The position numbers and the translations under genes are program-made. A stretch of 45,795 nucleotides of DNA from Candidatus Dadabacteria bacterium CSP1-2 (GTDB lineage: Bacteria; Desulfobacterota_D; UBA1144; Nemesobacterales; CSP1-2). Below, piece by piece: positions 25,415 through 35,035 of this stretch (positions within the stretch are counted from its first letter, which is position 1; each line of letters starts with the position of its first letter). The stretch is taken from the NCBI GenBank assembly GCA_001443445.1, contig LDXN01000017.1:1-45795 (forward strand). The letters are read 5' to 3'. Below the pieces are notes generated by a model. The model worked only from the letters and a program-made list of their open reading frames with translations. It was not told the DNA's origin and searched no databases.

Positions 25415-27100
25415 ATGAAAGAAGAGGTTCAAAAAATAGTAGCCGAGTCAGTAAATATTTTAAGAAGAAGAAACTATTTTGAATCTACTTCTCGAGAGAT
25501 TGAAATAACAATTCCTAAAAGAAGAGAATTTGGTGATTTCTCAACGAATATAGCTATTATTCTTGCTAGTGAGCTAAATAAGAACCCCCATGAAGTCGCA
25601 GAGCTCATAATAGATAATATACCTCTTGAGGGAAGGGATCTATTTAAAAAGATAGAGATTGCAGGGCCAGGCTTTATAAATTTCTTTATAAACGAAAAAG
25701 CCATTACCAGTAGACTCATGGAAATAGAAAGATTAGGAGAAAACTATGGGAAATCTAATCTTGGTATGGGAGAAAAGGTGCTTGTAGAGTTTGTAAGCGC
25801 AAATCCAACTGGGTACCTTCATATGGGTCATGCGAGAAATGCGGCTGTTGGAGATGCGATTTCTAATATTCTAAATGCGGTCGGTTATGATGTAATAAGA
25901 GAATTTTATATTAATGATATAGGGAGGCAGGTGGAACTTCTAGGTCTCTCTGTTTATAGAAGGTACGAGGAGCTTTTTGGAATTAAGGAAGAATTTCCAG
26001 TGGATGGGTACTGGGGTGAATATATAAAGGATATTGCTAATGAAATAAGGGATAAAAGGGGGAAAGAGCTACTTGTTGACGGAGCCTTCGAGCAGGAAGC
26101 CATAGATTATTGCAAGGATTATGCTAAGGATAGGCTTCTTGGGGAAATAAAAAAGGACTTAAATGATTTTGGGGTGGCTTTTGACAATTGGTATAGTGAA
26201 CAAAATGAACTTCATAAAGCACCTCCTGAATTTAGAGGTGGAAACAGGATCGGTGCAATAAAAAATGAGTTGTTGTTAAGGGATGCTTTGGAAGAAAAGG
26301 ATGGCGCGCTTTGGTTTAGAGCTTCTGAGTTTGGAGAATCTCAGGATTGGGTGCTTATAAGGAAGGACGGTACGTCTACATATTTTTTTTCTGACATCGC
26401 TTATCACTATGATAAAATTAAGAGGGGATTTAAAAGACTTATAGATGTGTGGGGAGCTGATCATCATGGGCACTTTTCGCGTCTTTTAGCGGCACTTAGA
26501 GCATTAACGCTTAATGATTTCTCGCTTGAGGTTATTCTTATACAGTTTGTTAGGCTCATAAAGGACGGACAAGAAATCTCTATGTCAAAACGCGCTGGCA
26601 GCTATTTAACAATGCGTGAGGTTATGGAAGAGGTAGGGCGTGATGTAATGCGCTTTTTTCTCCTCATGCGAGGCTCAGAAAGCCATCTAGACTTCAACCT
26701 AGATTTGGCAAAGCAGGAGTCGAGCGAGAACCCTGTGTACTATATTCAGTATGCTTATGCTAGAATTGGAAGCGTGTTGGAAAAAGCGAAGGAAAGGGAA
26801 TTATCACCCTCAAAAGAATTTTTGAATCTCCTGAGTCACCCTGAAGAAATTGATATTATAAAAAAACTCTTAACATTTCCGGAATTAGTCAGGGAGAGCG
26901 CACTCTCTCTTGCACCACACAAGTTAGTATTTTATTTGCAAGAAATTGCGTCAAATTTTCATGTTTATTACAACAAAATTAGAATTATCAGCGAAGACCC
27001 GGAGCTGAGTTTAGCCCGCCTTTATTTTGTTAATTGTATAAGAACGGTTATCAGAAATGGGCTTAGGCTACTGGGTATTACTACACCTGAGAGGATGTGA
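25415..27100 (+). CDS. argS: Arginyl-tRNA synthetase
   Basis: A 561-residue class I synthetase charging tRNA-Arg. The N-terminal Arg-S additional domain (1 to about 115) precedes the A-N-P-T-G-Y-L-H-M-G-H-A-R-N catalytic motif (HIGH-type, H136-M-G-H139). The KMSKS-equivalent is E-I-S-M-S-K-R-A-G, and the anticodon-binding alpha-helical domain ends with the G-L-x-L-L-G-I motif. It is full length. The SPOR gene starts 4 bases after its stop, so they are probably co-transcribed. Confidence 0.97.
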   Translation: MKEEVQKIVAESVNILRRRNYFESTSREIEITIPKRREFGDFSTNIAIILASELNKNPHEVAELIIDNIPLEGRDLFKKIEIAGPGFINFFINEKAITSRLMEIERLGENYGKSNLGMGEKVLVEFVSANPTGYLHMGHARNAAVGDAISNILNAVGYDVIREFYINDIGRQVELLGLSVYRRYEELFGIKEEFPVDGYWGEYIKDIANEIRDKRGKELLVDGAFEQEAIDYCKDYAKDRLLGEIKKDLNDFGVAFDNWYSEQNELHKAPPEFRGGNRIGAIKNELLLRDALEEKDGALWFRASEFGESQDWVLIRKDGTSTYFFSDIAYHYDKIKRGFKRLIDVWGADHHGHFSRLLAALRALTLNDFSLEVILIQFVRLIKDGQEISMSKRAGSYLTMREVMEEVGRDVMRFFLLMRGSESHLDFNLDLAKQESSENPVYYIQYAYARIGSVLEKAKERELSPSKEFLNLLSHPEEIDIIKKLLTFPELVRESALSLAPHKLVFYLQEIASNFHVYYNKIRIISEDPELSLARLYFVNCIRTVIRNGLRLLGITTPERM

Positions 27101-27103
27101 AAA

Positions 27104-27985
27104 ATGGCAGATACTGAGAATAACCCTAGCAATCGTCAGATTGTATATCTTTTCCTTGGTTTTGTTATTTTATTTATTTTTACGTTTAGTCTTGGTGTGA
27201 TTGTGGGAAGGGGGCTCGGAGGTTCTGGGACAGAAATAACAAGCGAAGAAGTGCCTCCAAAAACCTCAGGTAAAGACGTTCAAGAATCTGAGGAAACAAC
27301 TCAGATAATTACAGGTAAGGAATTACCAAGTGAAAGCCCCACTGCTCCTATTCAGGAGGAAATGATTGAGGTTGAGGAAGAAGTAAATATTCAAATACCT
27401 CCAAGTGGGCCTTTTGAAAAGCAAATTGAAACCAAGACAGATAAACCTACAAGCGGTGAGTTATTATCTGAAAAACCACTTCCTACTGTTGAACCAATAG
27501 AAAAGAAATCCCAATTAGAAACCAACAAAGTAGAGCCTATAAAAAAAGATATAGCTGCTTTACCTGCTATCCCACCTACCCCAGTTGCACCGGCAGTAAA
27601 GGAACCTGAGTTAGAAAAAAAAGAGATTGAGGCGAAAATAACTCCAACCCCATCACCTATTGAAAAGCAAACAAAATTAGAAACCAAAAAGGTAGAACCC
27701 ATTAAAAAAGATATAGCTGCGTTACCCGCTATTCAACCGGGGGGAAGATACACAATTCAAATAGGTGCCTTTCAAAAAGAGGAAGAGGCAAAACAGATTG
27801 TTAATAACCTGAAGTCTAAGGGATACCCAGCATTTATAAAAACGGCAGAGGTTCCTGGAAAGGGCACATGGTATAGGGTTAGAATAGGGACGTTTACCAC
27901 AAGAGTGACGGCTAAACTCTATGCGAATAATTTGAAGAACCTTGAGCCGTCTATAAAATTCGTGTTTATCACAGTTAATAATTGA
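27104..27985 (+). CDS. Membrane-anchored SPOR-domain protein
   Basis: A 293-residue bitopic envelope protein: cytoplasmic N-terminus, one transmembrane helix (about 13-36), a Pro/Lys/Glu-rich linker and a C-terminal SPOR domain (about 215-292; Y-T-I-Q-I-G-A-F...A-F-I-K-T). SPOR domains bind denuded peptidoglycan at the division septum, so a role in cell division, FtsN-like, is likely. A 26-residue segment is duplicated at 131-156 and 185-210 with a 54-residue period. It lies directly after argS. Confidence 0.87.
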   Translation: MADTENNPSNRQIVYLFLGFVILFIFTFSLGVIVGRGLGGSGTEITSEEVPPKTSGKDVQESEETTQIITGKELPSESPTAPIQEEMIEVEEEVNIQIPPSGPFEKQIETKTDKPTSGELLSEKPLPTVEPIEKKSQLETNKVEPIKKDIAALPAIPPTPVAPAVKEPELEKKEIEAKITPTPSPIEKQTKLETKKVEPIKKDIAALPAIQPGGRYTIQIGAFQKEEEAKQIVNNLKSKGYPAFIKTAEVPGKGTWYRVRIGTFTTRVTAKLYANNLKNLEPSIKFVFITVNN

Positions 27986-28187
27986 GGTTTTAATTGTATG
28001 GAAGCGATAAATAATGTTATATCTGCTATAGAGGCTTTACAGCATATAAATGATCTGATTTATCTGTTTTGGTAAAATCTTATAAAAATGTTTTATGTAT
28101 AAAAGATAAAACGATTTAAATTTCTTTTTAAAGGTAAAGGTTAAACATATTTTTGGAAAATCACCTGATTAATGGAGTCTCTAAGTT

Positions 28188-28892
28188 ATGTCTACGCCGG
28201 AGGAAGTAGTAGATAGAGCTAAAGGTGGCAAAGGCCCCTCAGCATCAAAACTTCTTGGACGTGAGATTAAAACTTGGTGGATACTTTTAATGCGCCCGAT
28301 TGAAGACTATCTAATTGATAAGAAGGTCCATCCTAATGTTCTCACGGTTACATCATTGATAGTTTCTGCAATTGCAGGGTTTTTATTCTATAAGGGGTGG
28401 ATTTTTTTTGCTGGAATAATTCTTCTTACAGGCTCAAACTTTGACATGCTTGACGGACGTATAGCAAGGGCACAGGGCTTAAGCAGTGAGCACGGTGCTT
28501 TTTTTGATTCCTGCTTGGATAGGTTTGCGGAGATATTTATATATTTAGGTCTCCTTTGTTACTTTCATACTAGTCTCTTTTCATATGCTGTTTTTCTCAT
28601 TCTAGGCACAACTACAATGGTAAGTTATACGAGGGCAAGAGCAGAAGGCTTGGGTGTTGATTGCGAAGTCGGTATAATGCAGAGAACGGAAAGAATCGTC
28701 TATTTGGGTGCGTTTTCAGTTTTTAACCTTTTTGGCAATTTGGCAACCTCTGCATTTGGATATAAACCTGGTGACTACTTACTTAAGTTTGCCTTGGCAT
28801 TGATTTTAATATTTTCTTCTTACACAGCTATTGAGCGGATGATTCATGTTATGAAGCGACTTAAGGAAAGAGAAGGCAAAAAAAGAGAATAA
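28188..28892 (+). CDS. CDP-alcohol phosphatidyltransferase
   Basis: A 234-residue membrane enzyme with about six transmembrane helices. The family motif D-G-x2-A-R-x8-G-x3-D-x3-D is complete: D89-G90, A93-R94, G103, D107 and D111. This chemistry joins a CDP-activated lipid and an alcohol. The later R-A-R-A-E-G-L-G-V-D-C-E-V-G segment resembles inositol-phosphate-using enzymes (PIP synthase type) more than PgsA, but I cannot fix the alcohol. It is followed by the rplS operon on the other strand, convergent. Confidence 0.88.
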   Translation: MSTPEEVVDRAKGGKGPSASKLLGREIKTWWILLMRPIEDYLIDKKVHPNVLTVTSLIVSAIAGFLFYKGWIFFAGIILLTGSNFDMLDGRIARAQGLSSEHGAFFDSCLDRFAEIFIYLGLLCYFHTSLFSYAVFLILGTTTMVSYTRARAEGLGVDCEVGIMQRTERIVYLGAFSVFNLFGNLATSAFGYKPGDYLLKFALALILIFSSYTAIERMIHVMKRLKEREGKKRE

Positions 28893-29010
28893 TTATGTAA
28901 CTAAACCCAATTTAAGATCAAGCTCTATTGATTAAGCCCCTTTTTAGATTATATCAAGGCTAATCTAAGGCAGAGTCAAAAAAAAAATAAATAAGAAATT
29001 AGTATACTAA

Positions 29011-29388
29011 CTAAGATTGGCTATTATCTTTAATTTCCTTATCGAATATTGTTCTTTCCTTTATTCTGCTTGCCTTTCTTGAAAGTCCTCTCAGGTAATA
29101 GAGCTTTGCTCTTCTTACCTTTCCTTTTCTTTTAACATCTATCTTTTTCACTAGAGGCGAATGTAGAGGGAAGATTCTTTCAACTCCTACACCATAAGAA
29201 ACCTTTCTTACAGTGAAAGTCTCTCTTGAACCGCCACCTTTTTTGGCAATCACAACGCCTTCAAAGACTTGTATTCTATCCCTATCTCCTTCTTTGATTA
29301 TGTAATGCACAGCTACCGTGTCACCTGGACGAAATGATGGTAAACCCTTTCTCATAGTAGCCTTTTCAATTTCATCAATAACATTCAT
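29011..29388 (-). CDS. rplS: Ribosomal protein L19
   Basis: A 125-residue L19 of the large subunit, located at the 30S-50S interface. Recognisable blocks include [37 protein letters not shown] and [15 protein letters not shown] lies upstream of the ATG. It is the last gene of the ffh-rpsP-khpA-rimM-trmD-rplS order, 23 bases after trmD. Confidence 0.97.
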   Translation of the reverse strand: MNVIDEIEKATMRKGLPSFRPGDTVAVHYIIKEGDRDRIQVFEGVVIAKKGGGSRETFTVRKVSYGVGVERIFPLHSPLVKKIDVKRKGKVRRAKLYYLRGLSRKASRIKERTIFDKEIKDNSQS

Positions 29389-29411
29389 TTCCGTTTCTCC
29401 TTTTTCATCTT

Positions 29412-30701
29412 TTAACTGAGTAACCTATCGAGTATAATAGCCGCGGCACTTCTTACCGAGAGATGATTATAATCTGTTAGTCCCTCTACCGGCTTAAGAA
29501 CGTAATCAGAGCTTTCGATGATCTCATTAGCAATACCCCAGCCAGTGCCGAATAGTATTAGATAGGGTTCATTTCCTAAAAGGATCCTTTCTTTAAGTTC
29601 CGTGTATCCTATCATATTCTCTCTTGGTCTTCCGTCAGTCACAACAACCTTTGGTCTTAGACCTTCTATACTTTCAATATCTTTCAAAGCCTCATCTAGT
29701 GAGCTTTTTATCTTAACAAGGCTCAGTGCTTCATTTCTTGTAGGATTATAGGAAACACCCGGTCCCTCCATCCAGTGCCATATCACTCTTTTAACTAGCT
29801 CTCTTTGCTCTTTAACAGGATGAATAAGAAAAAAATCTTTCACTCCATAAGTCTTGCCCGCCCTTGCTATATCATGAACGTCGAGGTTCGTAAAAGCGGT
29901 AGTGATAATTTTAAGGTCTTTATTGTAAATGGGATAATGAATTAAGGCAATATATACTTTGAAATAATGTGGATTCTCTTTTTTGAGCTGATTTATTAAT
30001 TTTATATCTTCGAGATTGAGTCTAGCTTTATCTATTAAATCCGGTCTTCGAAAAAATGTCCTTTTTATACTTTCTCCTCTTCTCCACTTTTCAATCTCCT
30101 TATGATTTCCTGAAAGTAGAATTTCAGGAACGGTTTTTCCTTTGTAGGTCTCGGGTCTTGTGTACTGTGGGTGTTCTAGAAGCCCTTCTTTAAATGAATC
30201 ATCGTAGGGTGATGCTTCGTTTCCGAGAACACCAGGGATAAATCTTGATACTGCATCTATAATTATAGAGACAGCGTATTCTCCTCCTGTAAGAACATAA
30301 TCACCAATTGAAATTTCCCTATCTACGTAGAGTTCTCTAACTCTTTCATCCACCCCCTCGTACCTTCCTGAGATTAAGATTAGCTGTTCATATTTAGAAA
30401 GCTCTCTTGATATTTTATCTGAGAACCTTTCTCCTTGTGGTGTAGTAAGAATAACAAGAGATTTCAAACCACATGTTTTTACTGCTTCCAAAGCACTGCC
30501 AAGAGGCTCAGGCTTTATTACCATACCGCTTCCACCGCCGTATGGGTTATCATCTACTGTTCTGTGTTTATCCGCAGTGAACCTTCTTATGTCGTGGATG
30601 TTTATTTTTATAAGCCCATTCTCCTCGGCTTTTTTCAGGATTCCAAGGGAAAAGAAGGACTTAAAGAATTCTGGGAAAATAGTAAGAATATCGTATCTCA
30701 T
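29412..30701 (-). CDS. trmD: TrmD tRNA (m1G37) methyltransferase fused to a second SPOUT-type domain
   Basis: A 429-residue fusion. Residues 1-245 are a complete TrmD with [11 protein letters not shown], the P-Y-G-G-G-S-G-M-V substrate loop, and the trefoil knot [10 protein letters not shown]. It methylates G37 of tRNA to prevent frameshifting. From about 248 ([11 protein letters not shown]) to the end is a second domain ending in L-F-G-T-G-W-G-I-A and Y-N-H-L-S-V-R-S-A, matching the RNA methyltransferase family (PF09936 type) found fused to TrmD in some Deltaproteobacteria-like lineages. Its target is unknown. A 271-base repeat-filled gap separates it from rimM. Confidence 0.92.
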   Translation of the reverse strand: MRYDILTIFPEFFKSFFSLGILKKAEENGLIKINIHDIRRFTADKHRTVDDNPYGGGSGMVIKPEPLGSALEAVKTCGLKSLVILTTPQGERFSDKISRELSKYEQLILISGRYEGVDERVRELYVDREISIGDYVLTGGEYAVSIIIDAVSRFIPGVLGNEASPYDDSFKEGLLEHPQYTRPETYKGKTVPEILLSGNHKEIEKWRRGESIKRTFFRRPDLIDKARLNLEDIKLINQLKKENPHYFKVYIALIHYPIYNKDLKIITTAFTNLDVHDIARAGKTYGVKDFFLIHPVKEQRELVKRVIWHWMEGPGVSYNPTRNEALSLVKIKSSLDEALKDIESIEGLRPKVVVTDGRPRENMIGYTELKERILLGNEPYLILFGTGWGIANEIIESSDYVLKPVEGLTDYNHLSVRSAAAIILDRLLS

Positions 30702-30774
30702 ATAGGGTCTTAATAAAAATAGGAAAGATTTATAAATGCATTAGTGTCAACTTGAGCAAAATCCTGGATACGAT

Positions 30775-30905
30775 GGTAAGGGTTTGATTAATCAAACCCA
30801 AGGATAAGTTGGCTTTCCAACCCATTGCCTTTCGGCTGAGCTCACGACGAAGCCAATAGGGATTAGTAATTCCCAGCTATCCTCGCCTGATTGGCATTCG
30901 GATAA
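30775..30905. repeat. Composite palindromic repeat between trmD and rimM
   Basis: Several hairpins are nested here: GGGTTTGATTAATCAAACCC at 30780-30799 (perfect), GTTGG/CCAAC at 30808-30821, and outer GGATA/TATCC. A 22-base stretch at 30831-30852 matches 35071-35092 with one mismatch. It breaks an otherwise tight translation operon and may reduce read-through into trmD. Confidence 0.72.
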
Positions 30906-30972
30906 CACTTTAATCATCTCTAATTGTTTGACCAAGGCTCGCGAACATCCCTACAAAGATCTTAATAATATT

Positions 30973-31521
30973 TTAATCTAGAAGTCCTTTCAAAGGAAAG
31001 ATAACTATTCGCGAGTCTTCAAGGTTTATTTCTCTTACTATTGTGTTAATCATTGGGATTAGGTGTTCCTTGCTTTCGTCCTTAACTATAAGAAGGGTTT
31101 GCGATACCCTTTCAATTAAATCTTCAACCTTACCTACATATTTATCCTCAGTAGTATAAACTCTAAGTCCAATTAGTTGAAACCAGTAATATTCATTCTC
31201 TTCTGTTTCTGGAAGGTCAGAGGCCTCAACCAATACAATGCATCCTTGAAGTTCCTCTGCAGCATCAACTGATTTAATGCCTTCAAGCTCTACTATGGCT
31301 GAGTGTTTCTCTAGCCTCCTTCTTGCGATTTTAAACTCGAGGGGTTTTTCTTCCCGGTTTTTTTGTATAAAGATCCTTCCGATTCTCGAAAGGTTTTCTA
31401 ACTTTCTGCTAAACGGGAATATTCTAACTTCCCCAGAAAGCCCATGTATTTTTGAAACCCTTCCAAAGGGGATGAGACCCAATTCCGCCTTTTTGAATGG
31501 TTTTCTATTCAAGAATCTCAA
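30973..31521 (-). CDS. rimM: 16S rRNA processing protein RimM
   Basis: A 182-residue ribosome maturation factor for the 30S head that binds S19. The N-terminal RimM domain ([17 protein letters not shown]) is followed by the PRC-barrel domain ([15 protein letters not shown]). The start is uncertain: the frame opens with TTG at 31521, inside the end of khpA, while a second TTG at 31479 has AAGGCGG just upstream. It overlaps khpA by 17 bases with the longer start. Confidence 0.92.
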   Translation of the reverse strand: MRFLNRKPFKKAELGLIPFGRVSKIHGLSGEVRIFPFSRKLENLSRIGRIFIQKNREEKPLEFKIARRRLEKHSAIVELEGIKSVDAAEELQGCIVLVEASDLPETEENEYYWFQLIGLRVYTTEDKYVGKVEDLIERVSQTLLIVKDESKEHLIPMINTIVREINLEDSRIVIFPLKGLLD

Positions 31522-31744
31522 GAACCGCCCGCTTTCTTATCTTGGCAGCAGCAGCGCTTAGTATAATCCTTATGGATTTAGCTGTTTTTCCCTGTTTTCC
31601 AATAATCTTCCCTAAATCCTCTTGGGCAACCTTTAGCTCTAACACCGATGTCTGCTCACCAGCAACCTCCCTAACCTCAACCTTCTCAGGGCTGTCAACA
31701 AGCGATTTCGCGATGTAGATCACAAGCTCCTTTAGATTCTCCAT
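31505..31744 (-). CDS. khpA: KH-domain RNA-binding protein KhpA
   Basis: A 79-residue KH-domain protein, the small RNA chaperone partner of KhpB/Jag. The nucleic-acid-binding loop is visible as G-K-I-I-G-K-Q-G-K (G-x-x-G type) followed by A-K-S-I-R. I start it at the ATG at 31744, which has AGGAGGT seven bases upstream; the longer frame from 31789 lacks a ribosome site. It sits between rpsP and rimM as in many bacteria and overlaps rimM, so it is probably translationally coupled to it. Confidence 0.92.
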   Translation of the reverse strand: MENLKELVIYIAKSLVDSPEKVEVREVAGEQTSVLELKVAQEDLGKIIGKQGKTAKSIRIILSAAAAKIRKRAVLEILE

Positions 31745-31807
31745 ATCGTTTACCTCCTGGTTTTTAGAAACCTTATTCTGCTCTGACATCTGATTCTAAC
31801 TCAGTTC

Positions 31808-32041
31808 TTACATGAGTTTTGATAGAAGTTTCTCTACCCTTTCTGTAGGTTTTGCACCACGCTCTATCCAACTCTTTACCCTTTCGATATTTACCTGAAG
31901 TGTTTGAGGGCTCTTTCGTGGGTCAAAATAACCTAAAATTTCCAAAAACTTTCCATCACGGGGAGAACGTGAATCGGCAGCAACAATCCTGTAAAATGGC
32001 TGCTTGTTTGATCCCTTCCTTGTAAGTCTTATTTTAACCAA
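31808..32041 (-). CDS. rpsP: Ribosomal protein S16 (TTG start)
   Basis: A 77-residue S16 of the small subunit: V-K-I-R-L-T-R-K-G-S-N-K-Q-P-F-Y-R-I-V-A-A-D, then R-D-G-K-F-L-E-I-L-G-Y-F-D-P. Homology begins at V-K-I-R-L and the codon before it is TTG at 32041, with AAGGAGGT upstream. The longer ATG frame from 32071 would put the ribosome site inside the coding region, so I take TTG. It opens the rpsP-khpA-rimM-trmD-rplS run. Confidence 0.94.
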   Translation of the reverse strand: MVKIRLTRKGSNKQPFYRIVAADSRSPRDGKFLEILGYFDPRKSPQTLQVNIERVKSWIERGAKPTERVEKLLSKLM

Positions 32042-32084
32042 AAGTATTTTTACCTCCTTATGATAAAACAATCACCAATGACCA

Positions 32085-32195
32085 TATTACAAATCACAAA
32101 CAAATCCAAAATTCCAAATTTCAAACTTATTTGTAACTTAGAGTTTGGTACTTGTTTGTAATTTGGTGCTTGTGATTTGGATTTTGTAGTTTCAT
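32085..32195. repeat. AATTCCAAA/TTTGGATTT microrepeat palindrome between rpsP and ffh
   Basis: The gap consists of short CAAATCC/AAATTCCAAATT units on one side and TTTGGTGCTTGTGATTTGG units on the other, forming an imperfect inverted repeat of about 100 bases. It lies between ffh and rpsP, which are adjacent in conserved gene order. Confidence 0.65.
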
Positions 32196-32198
32196 TAG

Positions 32199-33533
32199 CT
32201 ACATATACCTCATCATTCTCTTCGCAAGCTTTCCCATTTTTCCCATGTTTTTCATCATATCACGCATCTGCACGTAGTTTTTAATAACACGGTTTGTGTC
32301 TTCAACCTTTGTACCGCTTCCCTTTGCGATCCGTTTGCGCCTGCTTCCGTTTAGTATCGTATGACTCCTTCTCTCTTTAAGGGTCATAGAATCAATAATG
32401 GCAATCGTTTTCTTAATCTCTTTCTCGGCCATCTCTAGGGCCTTAGGGTTCTTAGCAATCTGCTTCATCCCAGGAATCATTTCTGTCATGCTATCTAGAG
32501 TGCCCATCTTACGTATCGCAATCATAGCTTCTCTAAAATCTTCTAATGAGAACTCATTCTTTAGAAGCTTTTTTGCCATCTCCTCCGCTTTTTTCTCTTC
32601 AAAGGCGACCTGGGCCTTCTCAATAAAAGTAAGAACATCGCCCATTCCTATAATTCGGGAGGCAATTCTCTCAGGGTAAAACACCTCTAGAGCCTCTAGT
32701 TTTTCTCCAACTCCAAAGAACTTTATTGGTTTTCCGGTTACAGCCTTAATCGAAAGGGCAGCCCCGCCTCTTGCATCGCCATCCATTTTTGTAAGTATTA
32801 TTCCATCGATATCGAGAGCTTCGTTAAAACTAGTTGAGACGTTTACAGCATCCTGACCCGTCATTGCATCAGCAACAAGAAGTATCTCATGTGGATTTAT
32901 CTCAGCCTTTATCCTTCGTAGTTCATCCATGAGTTCTTCATCAATATGAAGTCTTCCTGCAGTGTCAATTATTACGACATCATAGCTGCTGTAGGTAGCT
33001 GAAGAAACAGCATCCTTACAAATATCAACTGGATTATTCCCTTGCTGAGAGTCGTAAACACCAACTCCAATTGTTTCAGCTAGCACCTTAAGCTGTTCTA
33101 TAGCGGCAGGTCTATAAACATCTGCAGGAACAAGGTATGGCTTCCTTTTCAGATTCTCTTTAAGTAATTTTGCTAGCTTTGCAGCGGTTGTGGTTTTTCC
33201 TGAGCCCTGAAGTCCTACTAGCATTATAGCTACGGGAGGAGTAGCCCTGAGGTCGAGATCAGAGCTTTCTTCTCCTAAGATTCTGACAAGCTCTTCGTGG
33301 ACGATTTTTATGAACTGTTGGCCGGGGGTGAGGCTCTCAATCACTTCTTGACCGAGAGCTCGATTTTTAACTGATTCTATAAAATCCTTGACTACCTTAA
33401 AGTTTACATCTGCTTCAAGCAGGATAAGACGGACCTCACGAAGTGCATCCTGGATATTATTTTCGCTTAGTTTTCCATAGCCTCTTATTTTCTTTAAGGT
33501 TGAACTTAGCTTTTCAGAAATCCCCTCAAACAT
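32199..33533 (-). CDS. ffh: Signal recognition particle GTPase Ffh
   Basis: A 444-residue SRP54 homologue that binds signal sequences and 4.5S RNA and targets inner-membrane proteins to FtsY. The N domain (1 to about 100) is followed by the G domain with V-G-L-Q-G-S-G-K-T-T (106-115), D-T-A-G-R and T-K-M-D-G-D-A-R-G-G. The methionine-rich M domain ends M-R-D-M-M-K-N-M-G-K-M-G-K-L. It heads the minus-strand run. I could not find a 4.5S RNA gene near it. Confidence 0.97.
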   Translation of the reverse strand: MFEGISEKLSSTLKKIRGYGKLSENNIQDALREVRLILLEADVNFKVVKDFIESVKNRALGQEVIESLTPGQQFIKIVHEELVRILGEESSDLDLRATPPVAIMLVGLQGSGKTTTAAKLAKLLKENLKRKPYLVPADVYRPAAIEQLKVLAETIGVGVYDSQQGNNPVDICKDAVSSATYSSYDVVIIDTAGRLHIDEELMDELRRIKAEINPHEILLVADAMTGQDAVNVSTSFNEALDIDGIILTKMDGDARGGAALSIKAVTGKPIKFFGVGEKLEALEVFYPERIASRIIGMGDVLTFIEKAQVAFEEKKAEEMAKKLLKNEFSLEDFREAMIAIRKMGTLDSMTEMIPGMKQIAKNPKALEMAEKEIKKTIAIIDSMTLKERRSHTILNGSRRKRIAKGSGTKVEDTNRVIKNYVQMRDMMKNMGKMGKLAKRMMRYM

Positions 33534-33579
33534 AGCCGCTTAGATATACTACTCCTCTCTAGTCTAATTAGAATCTTAA

Positions 33580-33608
33580 TGACTAGCATAACCTACGTCC
33601 AATGTCAA
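33580..33608 (-). promoter_or_regulatory. Possible ffh promoter
   Basis: On the minus strand TTGACA (33603-33608) and TAGTCA (33580-33585) have 17-base spacing, 46 bases before the ffh start. The -10 is weak, so this is tentative. Confidence 0.35.
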
Positions 33609-33817
33609 ATAAAACGTGGTGTTTACATATTGTATGCGCTAGGTTTCTAGGATCGTAATAATCTGCAGAGCAGTAAATAATTTTAAAGTAAGGATTATTA
33701 ATGCAATCTCAAGATTTTGGATTAGAAACATTTTATTGCCCGATCGATAATACGGAGTAATGGCAGTGCCATTGGATGTAGTTTTCTGGCGCTTAAAAAT
33801 GGTTAGTTCTACTATGG

Positions 33818-34801
33818 TTAATGGACATATCCATTTTCTTTATACCATTCAATCGTTTTTCTTAATGCATCTTCTAGAGGTGTAAAATTTAATCCCAATT
33901 CTTCTCTCGCTTTTCTATTTTCTCCAATAGCTCCGATTTCCATTGCTCTAATAGCATCTGAAGCAAGCCTTGGCGGCTTTTCCGTAAAGATTGATTTTAA
34001 CTCTGAAATATATGCGATTAACTTAATTAAAGATGGCGATATTCGCTTTTGGGGAAGAGGAACTCCTGTAATTTTATTTATAAGCTTGAAAACTTCTCCT
34101 AACTTGATATTGTCTCCAACCAGTATGTATTTCTCTCCGATTTTCCCCTTTTCTGCCGCAATTATGTGACCCTCTACAGTGTCATCAATATAAACAAGTG
34201 GAACTATGCTATCTTCAAACAATAGTGCTTCAAGCTTTCCGTTAAGAAGTTCTATAATTGTTCTTCCAAAGGTTTTTAGGTCGCCTGGGCCAATTACTAC
34301 ACCCGGGTTTAGAATAACAACTGGTAGTCCGTATTCTCTGTAAATTCTGAGAACTTCCCTTTCAGCAAGGAACTTCGACCTTCCATAATGGCTCTCAAAA
34401 TCCCTTTTGTGTTCTTTCTCTTCTGTGGCAATTTCTCCCTTAGGTTGTCTTATAGCAGCAAGGCTGCTCGTGTAAACGACCTTTTTAACACCTTCATTAA
34501 GCGCTTCAATCAATATGTTTTTTGTACCCTCAACGTTGATTTTATAATAGAGGCTTTTATCCGGAAGCCACCAGCGGGAAACGTTACCGAGATGATAAAA
34601 GATATCAGAGCCTTTCATAACACCTTTGAGCAATGTTTTGTCCATCACATCCCCTATTATAATTTCTACTCCGAGTTTCATTAATTCCTCAACATTACTC
34701 GAATCTCTAGCAAGAGCTTTGACACTTGCCCCATCTCGAATGAGTCTTTTTACTAAATGACTTCCTATAAATCCGGTACCTCCTGTTACAAATACCTTCA
34801 A
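33818..34801 (-). CDS. NAD-dependent epimerase/dehydratase (extended SDR, HpnA-like)
   Basis: A 327-residue extended SDR. The Rossmann motif T-G-G-T-G-F-I-G-S-H lies at 7-16. The catalytic S-S-L-A-A region and H-Y-G-R-S-K (Y-x3-K) follow, and the substrate domain has G-P-G-D. Overall pattern (V-T-G-G-T-G-F-I-G-S-H-L-V-K-R-L...L-N-P-G-V-V-I-G-P-G-D) resembles dihydroflavonol-reductase-like and HpnA-type hopanoid sugar epimerases. Substrate is not deducible. It stands alone between repeats, with no ribosome site better than AGGTGA. Confidence 0.86.
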   Translation of the reverse strand: MKVFVTGGTGFIGSHLVKRLIRDGASVKALARDSSNVEELMKLGVEIIIGDVMDKTLLKGVMKGSDIFYHLGNVSRWWLPDKSLYYKINVEGTKNILIEALNEGVKKVVYTSSLAAIRQPKGEIATEEKEHKRDFESHYGRSKFLAEREVLRIYREYGLPVVILNPGVVIGPGDLKTFGRTIIELLNGKLEALLFEDSIVPLVYIDDTVEGHIIAAEKGKIGEKYILVGDNIKLGEVFKLINKITGVPLPQKRISPSLIKLIAYISELKSIFTEKPPRLASDAIRAMEIGAIGENRKAREELGLNFTPLEDALRKTIEWYKENGYVH

Positions 34802-34980
34802 AAGTTCACCTCAGATGTTTGAATACGTTTAAGTTTATAACATGTATAAAATTTTTTCATGCTCAAACTGCGCTTAAAAACTTTCCCGAATTATTTAGAG
34901 TCTGCAAGTGGATTTTCAACTCAACAGTTCCGTGTAGTTTACTAGAGGGTTTCCACGGTCATCACAATGACGGCACGATT

Positions 34981-35035
34981 TGTCATTCCGAACGTAGTGA
35001 GGAATCTAGATCTCTCACGTGCGTTCGAGATGACA
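34981..35035. repeat. TGTCAT...ATGACA palindromic element
   Basis: An approximately 55-base imperfect palindrome with ends TGTCAT and ATGACA, inner CGAACG/CGTTCG and GTGAG/CTCAC pairs, around a GAATCTAGATCT centre. Similar elements are dispersed in many bacterial genomes. Confidence 0.8.

Noticed and set aside
33534-33817. 4.5S/SRP RNA gene near ffh
   Set aside because: The conserved GGAAG...AGCAG-type tetraloop region was not found in this gap or the neighbouring ones.
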